Notes under the pieces: generated by a model
Told to the model about the DNA's origin: nothing
Database searches by the model: none
Seen by the model: the letters and a program-made list of their open reading frames with translations, nothing else
Program-made: the position numbers and the translations under genes
Origin: JAKAGZ01 sp964412105
Lineage (GTDB): Bacteria > Bacteroidota > Ignavibacteria > Ignavibacteriales > Ignavibacteriaceae
Length of the DNA: 24,704 nucleotides
Assembly (NCBI GenBank): GCA_964412105.1
Contig: CAYPNM010000043.1
Location: forward strand, 1-24,704
Reading direction: 5' to 3'
Shown: positions 1 to 9,020 of the stretch, piece after piece
Numbering within the stretch: position 1 is the stretch's first letter
How the letters are laid out: every line of letters begins with the position of its first letter

Positions 1-1285
1 TGGCTCCGCCATTCCTTGCGTCAATAATTGATTTACCCTGACGGACGAGCTCCTGAACAATCGAATCAGTATTAAAAATTGATGGCTGGCCGTAACCGGT
101 TTTAATGATTTGCAGCGCCCGTTTAACAAACTGGTCAGGATTTTTCTTGCTCACCTGTATCATTGAACTGGGTTGAAGCAGTCTTATCTCTTCGATTACA
201 TCCAGCAAAATGTATGAGAGTTCATTAACAGCATCCTCCCCGTTTTCCTTTAGTCCTCCCATATTTATCAAACAGAAATCTGTGTATGTGTTGCTCTCTT
301 GAGCAGTAACTCCAACTTTAGGCGGTGCGGGCTGATTATTGAACTTAATCCAGAATGCCTGTAATAATTCTTTTGCAGATTCAGGTGTCTGTCTACCTTC
401 CTCAATATCATTTTTGTAGAACGACAATAAATGCTGATCAAGCCTGCCGGGATTGAACGAATCCCATGTATTTAATTCCGTAATCACTCCTAGATGAATG
501 AACCAGTAATACTGCAATGCTTCCCATAAATTTTCTGGTGCATTAGCAGGAACCTTCCTGCAGATCTCAGATATTCTCTCCAGCTCTTTTTTGCGGGCAC
601 TATCTTTTTCTTTAGACGCAAGTTCTGCTGCCTTCTCAGAATATCTGTTTGCGAATGTTATTAGCGCATTCGCGGCAATACTTATTGCCTTTAATTCTTC
701 TCTTTTATTAAACGCATCGGCATCGCCATAAAAATCCAGGCTGGCTATGCTTTCCTGAATATCTTTCTCAAAATCCAGCAGACCTTTTTTATAAATTTTA
801 TCATCCAGCACTGTATGACCCGGAGCGCGTTGTTCCATAAACTCTGTAAAAAGACCTGCTTCAAAACAATCTTTCCATTCCTGGTCAACCTGAGCAAATA
901 TTTTATCACGAATGGATTTCCCCTGCCAGAAAGGGGTGATCATTTCCTTAAATACTTTCCTTGTTTCTGCATCACTCTTAAATGAAACTTTTTCCCTGCT
1001 ATGCAAAATATCAAGATCGTTTTCGGAGTGAATACATATTTCAGGGTATGTCGGAGTAGCTTTCGGTGCAGGTCCTCTTTCACCGATAATCAATTCACCA
1101 TCATTAACACACAATTCTTTATTCTCAAGAATATATTTGAAACATAAAGCGCGGCTTACAGGAACAGATACTTTATCCGCTTCGCCTGATTGATAAAATT
1201 CTGTTACCAGTTTAGCTCTTTCATGAGATAAAGTTGATATCGTATTTAATGATTGTTCGCGTAATTTTTTTATTCTATCATTCAT
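1..1285 (-). CDS. hypD: Glycyl radical enzyme, probable trans-4-hydroxy-L-proline dehydratase, 5' part only
   Basis: The frame is open from an ATG at 1285 to the left edge, giving 428 residues of a protein whose family is usually near 790. It matches the N-terminal half of the formate acetyltransferase/glycerol dehydratase glycyl radical family. Segments such as NDGELIIGERG (about residues 60-70), TPTYPEIC, TEFMEQRAPGHT, NPGRLDQHL and FNNQPAPPKVG resemble, from memory, Clostridioides difficile HypD, which removes water from trans-4-hydroxyproline to give pyrroline-5-carboxylate. The window stops at ...DARNGGA, only a few residues before the expected catalytic cysteine (SGCVETG in HypD), so neither that Cys nor the C-terminal glycyl radical loop can be checked. 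The start lies two bases after the activase stop, and AAAGGA inside the activase end is a plausible ribosome site. Family membership is sure; the exact substrate is inferred. Confidence 0.85.
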   Translation of the reverse strand, partial: MNDRIKKLREQSLNTISTLSHERAKLVTEFYQSGEADKVSVPVSRALCFKYILENKELCVNDGELIIGERGPAPKATPTYPEICIHSENDLDILHSREKVSFKSDAETRKVFKEMITPFWQGKSIRDKIFAQVDQEWKDCFEAGLFTEFMEQRAPGHTVLDDKIYKKGLLDFEKDIQESIASLDFYGDADAFNKREELKAISIAANALITFANRYSEKAAELASKEKDSARKKELERISEICRKVPANAPENLWEALQYYWFIHLGVITELNTWDSFNPGRLDQHLLSFYKNDIEEGRQTPESAKELLQAFWIKFNNQPAPPKVGVTAQESNTYTDFCLINMGGLKENGEDAVNELSYILLDVIEEIRLLQPSSMIQVSKKNPDQFVKRALQIIKTGYGQPSIFNTDSIVQELVRQGKSIIDARNGGA

Positions 1286-1287
1286 CT

Positions 1288-2097
1288 TTATCCTTTGAGA
1301 CTTATTTCTTTTCCTGTCTCCTTAAATCTTTGTGAGATTTGATTTAATATATCTTCAGATTGTGTTTTCAGATTCTGTAATTCAAGATCTTTTTCCAATC
1401 TTCTATATTTGCCATCTATCAATTCATTGAATGGAAGCAGATCAATACTCACAACATTTTTTAATGGTTTGACAAATTCTATTATATCATTAAGATTTTT
1501 TTCTGTATCCGTAATACCCGGAATTAACGGTATTCTTATTCGCAATTCTTTCCCGAGTTCATCAATAGTAACCAAATTTGTATGTATAAGCCTGTTGGGC
1601 ACGCTAGTATATCTTATATGTTCTTTATTGTCAATCATTTTGAGATCAAAAAGAAACGAATCCGTTAACTTAGCAATTTTTTTAAACGATTCGGTTGACG
1701 CATAACCAGAAGTATCAACTGCGGTATGAATTCCTTTCTCTTTACACCTGCTGATAAGAGTATACAGAAAATCCGGCTGCATCATAGGTTCACCGCCTGA
1801 AAATGTTACCCCGCCACCGGATTCCTCGTAAAAAATATAATCTTTGAGAATTTCTCTCATAACTTCATTGACGGTTACCACCAAACCAATTATATTCCTC
1901 GTATCAGATAATGGATGGTTTAATATTTTTTTGAGATTTCCGGCATTACTTTTTTCCAGGAATGAATCGCGGCTTTCAGGGTTATGGCACCATCGACAGC
2001 TTAGCGGACAGCCTTTGAGAAATACGGTCGTACGAATACCCGGCCCGTCATTGACAGCATATTTGTTAATATTAAAGATGATCCCCTTCTCGGTCAT
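1288..2097 (-). CDS. hypE: Glycyl radical enzyme activase (radical SAM)
   Basis: This 269-residue radical SAM protein should install the glycyl radical on the enzyme encoded immediately downstream. The SAM-cluster motif GCPLSCRWC gives Cys30, Cys34 and Cys37. The family signatures NDGPGIRTTVFLKGCP (residues 16-31) and FSGGEP (about 100-105) are intact. Activases of dehydratase-type glycyl radical enzymes usually carry a ferredoxin-like insert with eight cysteines after the HNPES segment. Here that stretch (about residues 42-85) is short and has no cysteine, so the protein resembles the pyruvate formate-lyase activase form with one cluster. The gene is upstream of its partner and nearly overlaps it, so the two are surely cotranscribed. 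The role as activase is confident; the name hypE depends on the partner being hypD. Confidence 0.85.
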   Translation of the reverse strand: MTEKGIIFNINKYAVNDGPGIRTTVFLKGCPLSCRWCHNPESRDSFLEKSNAGNLKKILNHPLSDTRNIIGLVVTVNEVMREILKDYIFYEESGGGVTFSGGEPMMQPDFLYTLISRCKEKGIHTAVDTSGYASTESFKKIAKLTDSFLFDLKMIDNKEHIRYTSVPNRLIHTNLVTIDELGKELRIRIPLIPGITDTEKNLNDIIEFVKPLKNVVSIDLLPFNELIDGKYRRLEKDLELQNLKTQSEDILNQISQRFKETGKEISLKG

Positions 2098-2118
2098 GTG
2101 TCCAAACTTCCCAAATTA

Positions 2119-2132
2119 TTACTGCAAATATA
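2119..2132 (-). promoter_or_regulatory. Candidate -7 promoter element for the glycyl radical operon
   Basis: On the minus strand, TATATTTG (complement of 2125-2132) matches the Bacteroidota -7 consensus TAnnTTTG exactly. A transcript starting about 7 bases further on would have a leader of roughly 20 bases before the activase ATG at 2097. No TTG lies at the ideal -33 distance, so only half of the consensus is met. Confidence 0.35.
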
Positions 2133-2311
2133 ATAATCATTTCAACAATTTTAGAGAGTAAACACCAGAAGCTTTACTTTTATTTGAATTTCCTCAGATC
2201 GGTTACAGCCGAATGGTTCAATGGGAATTTCGACGAGAGGTTTGATCACATAATAAAGAAAACCTTGGACAAAAAAATATAGGCGGTCAATCTCCAGATA
2301 AAGTTAATCTT

Positions 2312-2722
2312 TTAGGAGTCAAAATTTCTTCCAAGAGCTTCATCAATTAATTTTATAAGATCTGTAAACTCGAATGGTTTTGCAATGTAATGCGTTAATC
2401 CTTCGGATAGAAAATATTCCTTATATTCCGGCATTGCATATGCTGTAACAGCAATAAAAGGTTTATTTTTATTGTCTTTAATTTCCTTCAGTTTTTTGGT
2501 AGTATCCATCCCGTTTGAATTGCCCGGAAGGCCAATGTCCATTAAAAATGCATCATAATCTTTTTCCTTTGCCTTATTTACAGCTTCATCGCAATTTATT
2601 GCAGAATCAATCTCGAATCTTTTTTCCAGGTACTTTACTGTCATTGTTGTTGCTTTATCATCGTCCTCAACCAGAAGAAGTCGGGGTTTTGAAATTTCCA
2701 ATCTTTCGTTATCTATTTCCAT
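2312..2722 (-). CDS. Stand-alone receiver-domain response regulator
   Basis: This 136-residue protein is a single CheY-like receiver with no output domain. The acidic pair is Asp20/Asp21 in LLLVEDDD, the phosphoacceptor is Asp62 in AFLMDIGLPG, the switch residues are Thr93 (AVTA) and Tyr112, and the conserved lysine is Lys115 in IAKPF. It would accept phosphate from an unlinked histidine kinase and act by protein contact, since it has no DNA-binding or enzymatic region. It has a clear paralogue at 16883-17266 with the same YDAF, LPG, NKP and THxIAKP landmarks. No kinase is encoded next to it. About 210 bases separate it from the activase gene, so it is probably not in that operon. Confidence 0.9.
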   Translation of the reverse strand: MEIDNERLEISKPRLLLVEDDDKATTMTVKYLEKRFEIDSAINCDEAVNKAKEKDYDAFLMDIGLPGNSNGMDTTKKLKEIKDNKNKPFIAVTAYAMPEYKEYFLSEGLTHYIAKPFEFTDLIKLIDEALGRNFDS

Positions 2723-2823
2723 TTTTATTGTTCCTGATTATTATCTGTTTCAATACTTCAATTTTTGAATCGTGATATTATAATTAATAAATTAATATCT
2801 ACCCTAATATCCGCTGGCAAGAA

Positions 2824-3420
2824 TTAGTTATCAAATACTTTTAAATCTTCTACCCAAAGCAACTCACACGAACCGCCACCCGTATCGTCCCTTCTCAGTG
2901 AACTTATCCAGTGCCAGCCGTCTGCAGCAGTTACTTTAACAAGGTAGCCTTTCATTTCGATAAGACTTCCTTTATATACGTTGTCGAAGCTTTCTTCAAC
3001 GTTCTCATCTCTAGGAATAATATGAGTGTTAGCACTATTTAATGAAATCTCATTTGCCGGTATTGGCAGCCTATCCGCATGCCAAAAATACCACCTGTCT
3101 CTTTGGGTTATCTTCAATTTATCAATAACATTCTGATCGGACATTGGACCCCAGCCAAGTGCCAGATCAAATGGAGATAATTTACTTTCTTTCCCGAGTG
3201 AAAAATTATTACGACTCAATACCCTTGCCTTTATGTCATATTTGGCAAGCGCCTCAATTGTGAATTCTCCCACAGTCCATTGCTTTTTGTTGACCAGATT
3301 TGTTTGAATCGGTTGGGAAGGTGCAGTTTCTCCGGGCGGATATGTAATTACTGTTTCAGGATAAAAGAAGTAAATAAGAACAGCTGCCAAAATCCCCGAA
3401 ATTATCAGTAATTTTTTCAT
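2824..3420 (-). CDS. Conserved hypothetical membrane-anchored protein
   Basis: The 198-residue product starts MKKLLIISGILAAVLIYFF, an uncleaved signal-anchor or signal peptide, followed by a Pro-rich linker (about residues 20-40) and a soluble domain of about 150 residues that should face the periplasm. Landmarks are LALGWGPMSD (about 87-96), RWYFWHADRLPIP, NSANTHIIP and GWHWISSLRRDDTGGGSCELLWV near the C terminus. I have the impression of a widely spread conserved protein of unknown function with these motifs, but I cannot name a family and assign no activity. There is no lipobox cysteine. It is divergent from the flavoprotein gene at 3745 and has no obvious operon partner. Confidence 0.75.
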   Translation of the reverse strand: MKKLLIISGILAAVLIYFFYPETVITYPPGETAPSQPIQTNLVNKKQWTVGEFTIEALAKYDIKARVLSRNNFSLGKESKLSPFDLALGWGPMSDQNVIDKLKITQRDRWYFWHADRLPIPANEISLNSANTHIIPRDENVEESFDNVYKGSLIEMKGYLVKVTAADGWHWISSLRRDDTGGGSCELLWVEDLKVFDN

Positions 3421-3744
3421 ACTAAAAAGCCCCGAAATTTAAAAAACTAGCACTATTCTTTTCTCTGATGTTGCACCCAGTAGTTTTACCGGATCAGAAT
3501 TATAAATTATCCTGACAAATTTATCCTAACCGGAGGGAAATAACAAACAATTTGTTGAGACGATATAAAAAGGATTGAGCCATATTTTGCAAATGAAAAA
3601 TAATAGCCGCAAAATTATCGCTTTATTTGTAATAATTTTGAGGGCTCTTTATTTTGTCCGTTTGCTAAACTTAATATATTTATTTAGATATAATCATCTG
3701 GTTTACCATCATTTTTATTAAATAAATCGTTTAAAGACGATCTT
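3421..3744. other. Divergent intergenic region
   Basis: These 324 bases separate the divergent genes at 3420 (minus) and 3745 (plus), so both promoters should be here. I see no small ORF, RNA gene or strong hairpin. It is AT-rich, with one candidate plus-strand promoter annotated separately at 3653-3682. Confidence 0.6.
3653..3682 (+). promoter_or_regulatory. Candidate promoter of the flavoprotein gene
   Basis: TTTG at 3653-3656 is followed after 18 bases by TATATTTA (3675-3682), one base off the Bacteroidota TTTG/TAnnTTTG arrangement. It lies about 60 bases upstream of the ATG at 3745. It is a pattern match only, in an AT-rich background where chance matches are common. Confidence 0.3.
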
Positions 3745-4902
3745 ATGATATATGATATTCTCGTTGTTGGTGCAGGGCCTTCCGGAAGTTACTTGGCATA
3801 CCTATTGTCTAAAAATGGATTTAAAGTAAAAATAATTGACAAAGAAAATTTTCCCCGGGATAAAGTTTGCGGAGGCGGTATATCCAATAAGACTGTTGAG
3901 CTTTTGGATTTTGACATAAGTTCTGTTATTCAGAAGAATATTGCAGGCGCTTTCCTATCTTATCAAAATAAGAATATGATAGTGAAGGATCCTGGAGAAA
4001 GTAGCGGTGTTACAGTTTTAAGAAGGGATTTCGATAATTTTATTTTAGAGAAAGCGATTAACTGCGGCGCAGAATTTCAACCGAACTGTTCCTTTGTGTC
4101 AGTTGAGGAAAGAGATGATTATATAAATGTCGAAACAAGTCGTGATTGCATCGAGGCCAAGTATCTTATTGCGGCGGATGGTGTATTTAGTCGGGTAAGA
4201 AACAAAGTCTTTGGAAAAAATTTAGTTACATATGCCCCCTCCCTGGAAGCCTTGGTTTATGTGGATCAGGGTGTCATTGAAAGATTTGAGAATAGAATAT
4301 TAATGGATTTTGGCGGCATGCGTCGCGGCTATGGATGGATATTTCCCAAATCGGATCATTTAAACGTTGGAGTATTTTCCATCTTCGGATCAAGAAATAT
4401 TAAAAATGACCTGGAAAGATTCATGAAATACTATAATTCTTTAAAAACTTACAGAAACATTGAATATAAAGGCTTCAGCATACCACTGAAAAACAAATAT
4501 AAGGTTTATGAAAAGGGAAATATCTGGTTAGTAGGTGATGCAGCAGGTTTTGCCGAATCGTTTTATGGTGAGGGAATTTATTTTGCATTAAAAAGTGCCA
4601 GTATTGCATATGAGGCTTTGGCAGGATCTTTTGAAATGAATGAAGTTAATTATTACAGCAATCTTGTAAAAGAAAAAATGCTTGAAGATTTGTTTTATTC
4701 AGAATTGAATGCAAGATTGTTTTACCCTGTTCAGAGGTTTGGATATTTTAATATGGTGCGCAACAGACACGTCAATTATTATTTTGCCGGATTAATTTCC
4801 GGTGCTATCAGTTATAAGGACTGTTTCGATAGGACATTACTAAGCTTTCCGTATTGGATATTGTCTGGAAAATATAAATATGTTGATACATACAATTTGT
4901 AA
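3745..4902 (+). CDS. FAD-dependent oxidoreductase of the geranylgeranyl reductase family
   Basis: This 385-residue flavoprotein is the usual length for the family. It has the N-terminal FAD-binding GAGPSG loop at residues 9-14, an acidic residue (Asp32) ending strand 2, the family motif KVCGGGI at 40-46, a YGWIFPK segment in the middle, and the second FAD motif GDAAGF starting near residue 264. Members reduce polyprenyl chains or hydroxylate and reduce lipid and quinone-like substrates; the substrate here cannot be read from sequence. It is the only large plus-strand gene in the window and stands alone, so context gives no pathway hint. The C-terminal region (about 310-385) is rich in Phe and Tyr and may contact a membrane or lipid substrate, which is an inference. 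Confidence 0.85.
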   Translation: MIYDILVVGAGPSGSYLAYLLSKNGFKVKIIDKENFPRDKVCGGGISNKTVELLDFDISSVIQKNIAGAFLSYQNKNMIVKDPGESSGVTVLRRDFDNFILEKAINCGAEFQPNCSFVSVEERDDYINVETSRDCIEAKYLIAADGVFSRVRNKVFGKNLVTYAPSLEALVYVDQGVIERFENRILMDFGGMRRGYGWIFPKSDHLNVGVFSIFGSRNIKNDLERFMKYYNSLKTYRNIEYKGFSIPLKNKYKVYEKGNIWLVGDAAGFAESFYGEGIYFALKSASIAYEALAGSFEMNEVNYYSNLVKEKMLEDLFYSELNARLFYPVQRFGYFNMVRNRHVNYYFAGLISGAISYKDCFDRTLLSFPYWILSGKYKYVDTYNL

Positions 4903-4974
4903 ATAAAGACTACTGAGCATATAAAACAGCCGACAAGCACAGCATCATCCATCGCATAAGAGAGCAATTTCCCA

Positions 4975-5043
4975 AGTACTTCAATACTCCCTTACAAAGT
5001 CCTAGTAGACTTTGTCGGGACACTCCGCAACCGCAATGCGTTT
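4975..5043 (-). repeat. Palindromic dispersed element, copy 1 (single-hairpin form, minus orientation)
   Basis: The core hairpin pairs 4994-5001 (ACAAAGTC) with 5008-5015 (GACTTTGT) around a 6-base loop. Read on the minus strand, the copy runs GGAGTGTCCCGACAAAGTC, loop, GACTTTGT, then GGGAGTATTGAAGT. It matches copy 3 (18143-18195) through both flanks. It fills the gap between the convergent genes ending at 4902 and 5069, so it could also act on transcript ends, although there is no U-run. Confidence 0.7.
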
Positions 5044-5068
5044 ATTCTTATTAACTAAACATTATGCA

Positions 5069-5455
5069 TTAACTTCCAGTTCCTTTTGCTTTAAAAAACT
5101 GAAAGTATCCAAAACTAACGGTGAAAAAGAAATATAAGACTACAGTCAGCCAGCCCAGACTGCCGACTATATTGTGAAGCTGGCCTACCAAGGCAATTAT
5201 GAATCCTATTAAATCAGCAATGAAAAATGACAGAACAATTGCCTTCCTTGCATCGGAATAAGCTGCATTCCTTGCCAGCCAGGCTACTAACCCGATAGCA
5301 ATTAATGCCGCACCAAAGAGTCCCCCCATATAATTTAACTGCATATCGCCAGTCACTCCGTACCAGGAATAAACCTGATCCGGAATTATAACGAACAAAA
5401 CACCGAAGATTAATGTAACAACAGCGGTAATAACGAACAGTATTTTGAGACTCAT
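5069..5455 (-). CDS. Small four-helix integral membrane protein
   Basis: The 128-residue product has four predicted membrane helices, at about residues 4-24 (ILFVITAVVTLIFGVLFVII), 43-62, 74-94 and 103-121. A short soluble loop with the phrase YSWYGVTGD lies between the first two. There are no charged catalytic motifs or metal-binding patterns. The start is well fixed by GGAGG nine bases before the ATG. The length and helix pattern recall several small uncharacterised membrane families, but I cannot place it in one. It is separated by about 200 bases from the phosphatase gene upstream and probably has its own promoter. Confidence 0.8.
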   Translation of the reverse strand: MSLKILFVITAVVTLIFGVLFVIIPDQVYSWYGVTGDMQLNYMGGLFGAALIAIGLVAWLARNAAYSDARKAIVLSFFIADLIGFIIALVGQLHNIVGSLGWLTVVLYFFFTVSFGYFQFFKAKGTGS

Positions 5456-5653
5456 TTGATTTTACCTCCATATAATAATTATATGAAAACTATTTCCATC
5501 ACCTTAGAACAAATTAAAGGTATGAATATTATTGCACTTATTCAAAATAACTTTAAGGATTATTTCTTTTTGCTATAAAATTTACGTTAAAATTCAGAAG
5601 CAGTAAGAGAGTTGATAGAGAATAATTTATGGAGCGCCGCAAAATTGGAAATA

Positions 5654-8600
5654 TTATTTAATTTTAATGGCCACCAGAGTAATATCATCAGCCTGCGCAA
5701 CTTCACCCATCCAGTTATCGGCAAGATTTACAAATTTTTCTATAATTGCTTTCGGCTCAGGTTCATCACTTACTAAATTTTTAAACTGGAGATTAACCTG
5801 CGGGTAATCGAACATTTCTTCTTTATCATTCATTTGTTCGGGCAGACCATCTGTCATAAGCAGAAGAATATCTCCGCTGTTTAGATCCATTTCAACTTTC
5901 TTATAGGGAAATCGTTTCATCGCACCTAAAGGCATTCCCTGTATTATTACTTCTTCAATCTCCTTCGTCTTCCCGTTAAAATAGTAAAGTGGTGGCATTC
6001 CGGCACTTGTTATCTCCAGTTTATGATCCTTGATCTTTAAAAAACTAAAGGACATCAGAAGCTTTCCTAAATTAACCTCTTTAAGCATAGCAGTGCATTT
6101 ACTCATGAAATCAACTGGTTCAAGATTAGCTGCATACGATGTAAAAAATCCTTTTATTAATGTAACCATGGTGCCAGCACGGAGACCGTGTCCTGTTGCA
6201 TCACCGAATGCAACATTTAATAAACCGCTCTCATGCACAATAAAATCATAATAATCTCCGCCTACCTCAGTAGCAGTCCGCATAAAGGCGGCAACTTCCA
6301 GGTTCGGAAGATCCGGCAAATCTTTGGGAAGCATTGATAGCTGAAGTTGTCGTGCCTCTTCAAGTTCTTTTGTCTTTCGGTCATTCTCTGCCTGAATTGC
6401 CCGTTTCTCGGCTTCAGTGGCTTTTAGTTGCAATTCATTTTCTCTTATTTTGGCTTTTTGTTCGCGCCTGTTAAGCTCGATTCTTCTGGCCATATATAAT
6501 ATTCCTAAGAAGAAAACAAAATAAATAACATAGGCTATTTTTGTTTTCCACCAGGGCGGCGTAACTTCAATAAAAAGCGATGCCCCTTTGTCATTCCAGA
6601 TTCCATCATTATTTGAACCTGCAACTCTGAGAGTATAATCACCTGGCGATAGATTTGTAAATGTAACTGTATTATTATTCTCGAGTTGAATCCAGTTATT
6701 GTTAAAACCCTCTAATTTATATTTATATTGATTTTCAGGAGTGTTATAATAATTCAGTGCGGCAAATTGTAGTTTTATTATATTATCTTTATAAGTTAAC
6801 TTTAGACTGTCTCTTTCAGTAATGCCATTCTCAATAATCGGTTCCCCGCCTTTATTATCTGTGTTGTATCTGACGTAATCTGTAAATACAACAGGGGGCA
6901 TAAAATTGTTATTTTTTATTTTGGAAGGGTCAAATATATTAAAGCCGTTATTGCCTCCGAATAATAACCAGCCTGTATTATTATCTTTTGCAAACGCTCC
7001 TTGGTTAAATTCGTTCCCCTGCAGCCCGTCCTGCATATAAAAATTTTTGAACGTTTTTGTAGCCACGTTTAATCTTGCAAGTCCTTTATTTGTACTAACC
7101 CACATAAAACCATCGTTGTCTTCCAGTATTCCCAAAACATTTTCATTCGGCAGACCATCTTTTTCCCTATAGTTAGTGAACTTTTTGGTTTTCCTGTCAA
7201 ATTCGCTTAAGCCTTGGGTAGAACCCACCCATATATTATCTTTGCTATCAACATATACTACCAACACATCATTGCTCATAAGGCTATGCGGATCTCCAGG
7301 AATATTTGAGTATCTCGTTACTTTTTTGCTGACAGGATCGAAACTATTTATTCCGCCATCGATAGGCATACCCAGCCAGAGTAAACCAGTATGATCCATT
7401 GCAACTGAATAAACTTTATCAGAACTGATTGAATTGGGATTATCATCATCATGACGAAATCTTTTTATTTCGCCGGTATTCGGATTCAATTCATTCAATC
7501 CTCCCGCGTAAGTCCCTATCCATATATTGCCTTTCTTCCCCTGGATTATTGAATATATACGATTATCGGATATAGAATTGGAGTCAGCCGGGTTATTCTT
7601 ATAATGTTTAATAGTGTTAGTTTGCGGATTAAGAGCATCCAGACCACCGTTAAAATTTCCTACCCACAAAATTCCACTATTATCAAAATACATAGACTGT
7701 ACCCTGTTGTTTGAAATACTGTTGGATGAGGAAGGATTATAGGCATAATTCTTAAACTTATCCTCTTTATAATCGAATCTATATATTCCATTGTTGTGAG
7801 TTCCTATCCAGTATATTCCTTTTTTGCCTACACAGATCGATTGAATAGTATTATCGCTGAACCAATTCTTATCACCCGGCCTGGCTCTGTAAATTGTAAA
7901 AACCTGAGCAGAAGGAAGAAAGTAGTTTACTCCTCCGGTATAGGTACCCATCCAGAGAATTCCACTCTTGTCCTGGTATATTGAAAATATCCAATTGTCA
8001 CTTATGCTGCTTGAATTTAAAGGATCGTTTTTGAAGCTTTTAAAAATTCCTGTTTTGGGATTGAACCTGTTCAACCCACCCCTTGCTGTTCCTACCCATA
8101 AATACCCCTGTTTATCCTCAAGGATCGACCAGACCCAGTTATCCGAAAGACTGTTTGAGTCGCCGGGCTTATTCACATAGTGAGTAAACTTTCCTGTCTT
8201 TTCATTTAATTTATCAAGTCCGCTGTCCGTTCCCACCCATAGGTTACCTGTGCGGTCACGGTAAACCGAATATACATTATCATCGATAAGACTTGAAGGA
8301 TCTGATGGATTGTGTTTATAAATTTTTACTTTACCGGTTGTATCGGTTCTTTTGAGTCCGGAGGGGGTTGATAGTTCACCGGACCATTTAATGCCTGTTG
8401 TATCTACAAAGAATGCAGTTACGGTACTAAATCTAAAATCTTTAAAATTTAACTTACTTTTATCAAAATTGTTGAAATCCTCTTTAAGCGGATCATATTT
8501 TTGAAAACCGCCCTGCGTCTCCACATACATATTTCCTGAAATATCTTCATACAGTCCTAAAACAAAATTATTTATTAGGCTGGTTGAATCGGAAGGATTA

Positions 8601-8819
8601 AATTTGAAAACCTTAATATTATAACCGTCATATCTGTTTAGTCCATCCATAGTTCCAAACCACATAAAACCTTTATTATCCTGTAGGATACAGGTAACTG
8701 AGGCCTGGGAAAGACCTTCTTCTGCATTTAGATGGTGAAAGTTTATGGTTGTTTGAGCCAGAGCATTTATAATGAAAGAAGATAAAAAGCAAACAAATAA
8801 CGCTCGCCTTAATATCATT
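5654..8819 (-). CDS. Two-component-propeller sensor fused to SpoIIE/PP2C phosphatase
   Basis: This protein of about 1054 residues is a transmembrane sensor phosphatase. A signal peptide (MILRRALFVCFLSSFIINALA) leads into a periplasmic region of about 600 residues built from repeated Reg_prop blades with WxGT/GGLNRFNPKTG and D-x-x-G-x-LWVGT motifs. A Y_Y_Y domain follows (about 690-755, YKLEGFNNNW and SPGDYTLRVAGSN), then one membrane helix (about 765-785), a charged coiled coil (about 790-840, KATEAEKRAIQAENDRKTKE) and a SpoIIE-type PP2C domain. The phosphatase metal-binding motifs are present: EVGGDYYDF, FGDATGHG, LMTDGLPE and QADDITLV. There is no histidine kinase or HTH. I chose the ATG near 8818 over the one at 8836 because GGAGGGG sits just before it and a clean signal peptide results. 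The likely targets are anti-sigma or anti-anti-sigma partners, which are not seen nearby. Confidence 0.9.
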
Positions 8820-8910
8820 ACCCCTCCGAATTCCATACTGGATATTTTAAATTGTTTGATATTAAATAAGTCTAAAATGCTTTACTAAAATAACATTTTT
8901 TTTATCACTA

Positions 8911-8960
8911 AATAAAATACCGGTGCCCATTTAATATTTAATATTAAACCAGACACCGGC
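8911..8960 (-). terminator. Rho-independent terminator after the secreted protease gene
   Basis: CCGGTG (about 8920-8925) pairs with CACCGG (about 8954-8959). The AT-rich loop can itself fold through TTTAATATT/AATATTAAA. On the minus strand the stem is followed by TATTTTATTT. It lies about 60 bases after the stop at 9021. The plus-strand side also ends in CTTTTA, so it may work in both directions. Confidence 0.65.
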
Positions 8961-9020
8961 CTTTTACTTTAAATTAAATAAATATAAGAGTTCGTCTTTT
9001 GTTATAAAGTATATTCAGAA

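Noticed and set aside
5214..5471. 85-codon minus-strand frame overlapping the four-helix membrane protein
   Set aside because: It is shifted relative to the gene with the strong GGAGG start and has Cys/Arg-rich, non-protein-like composition.
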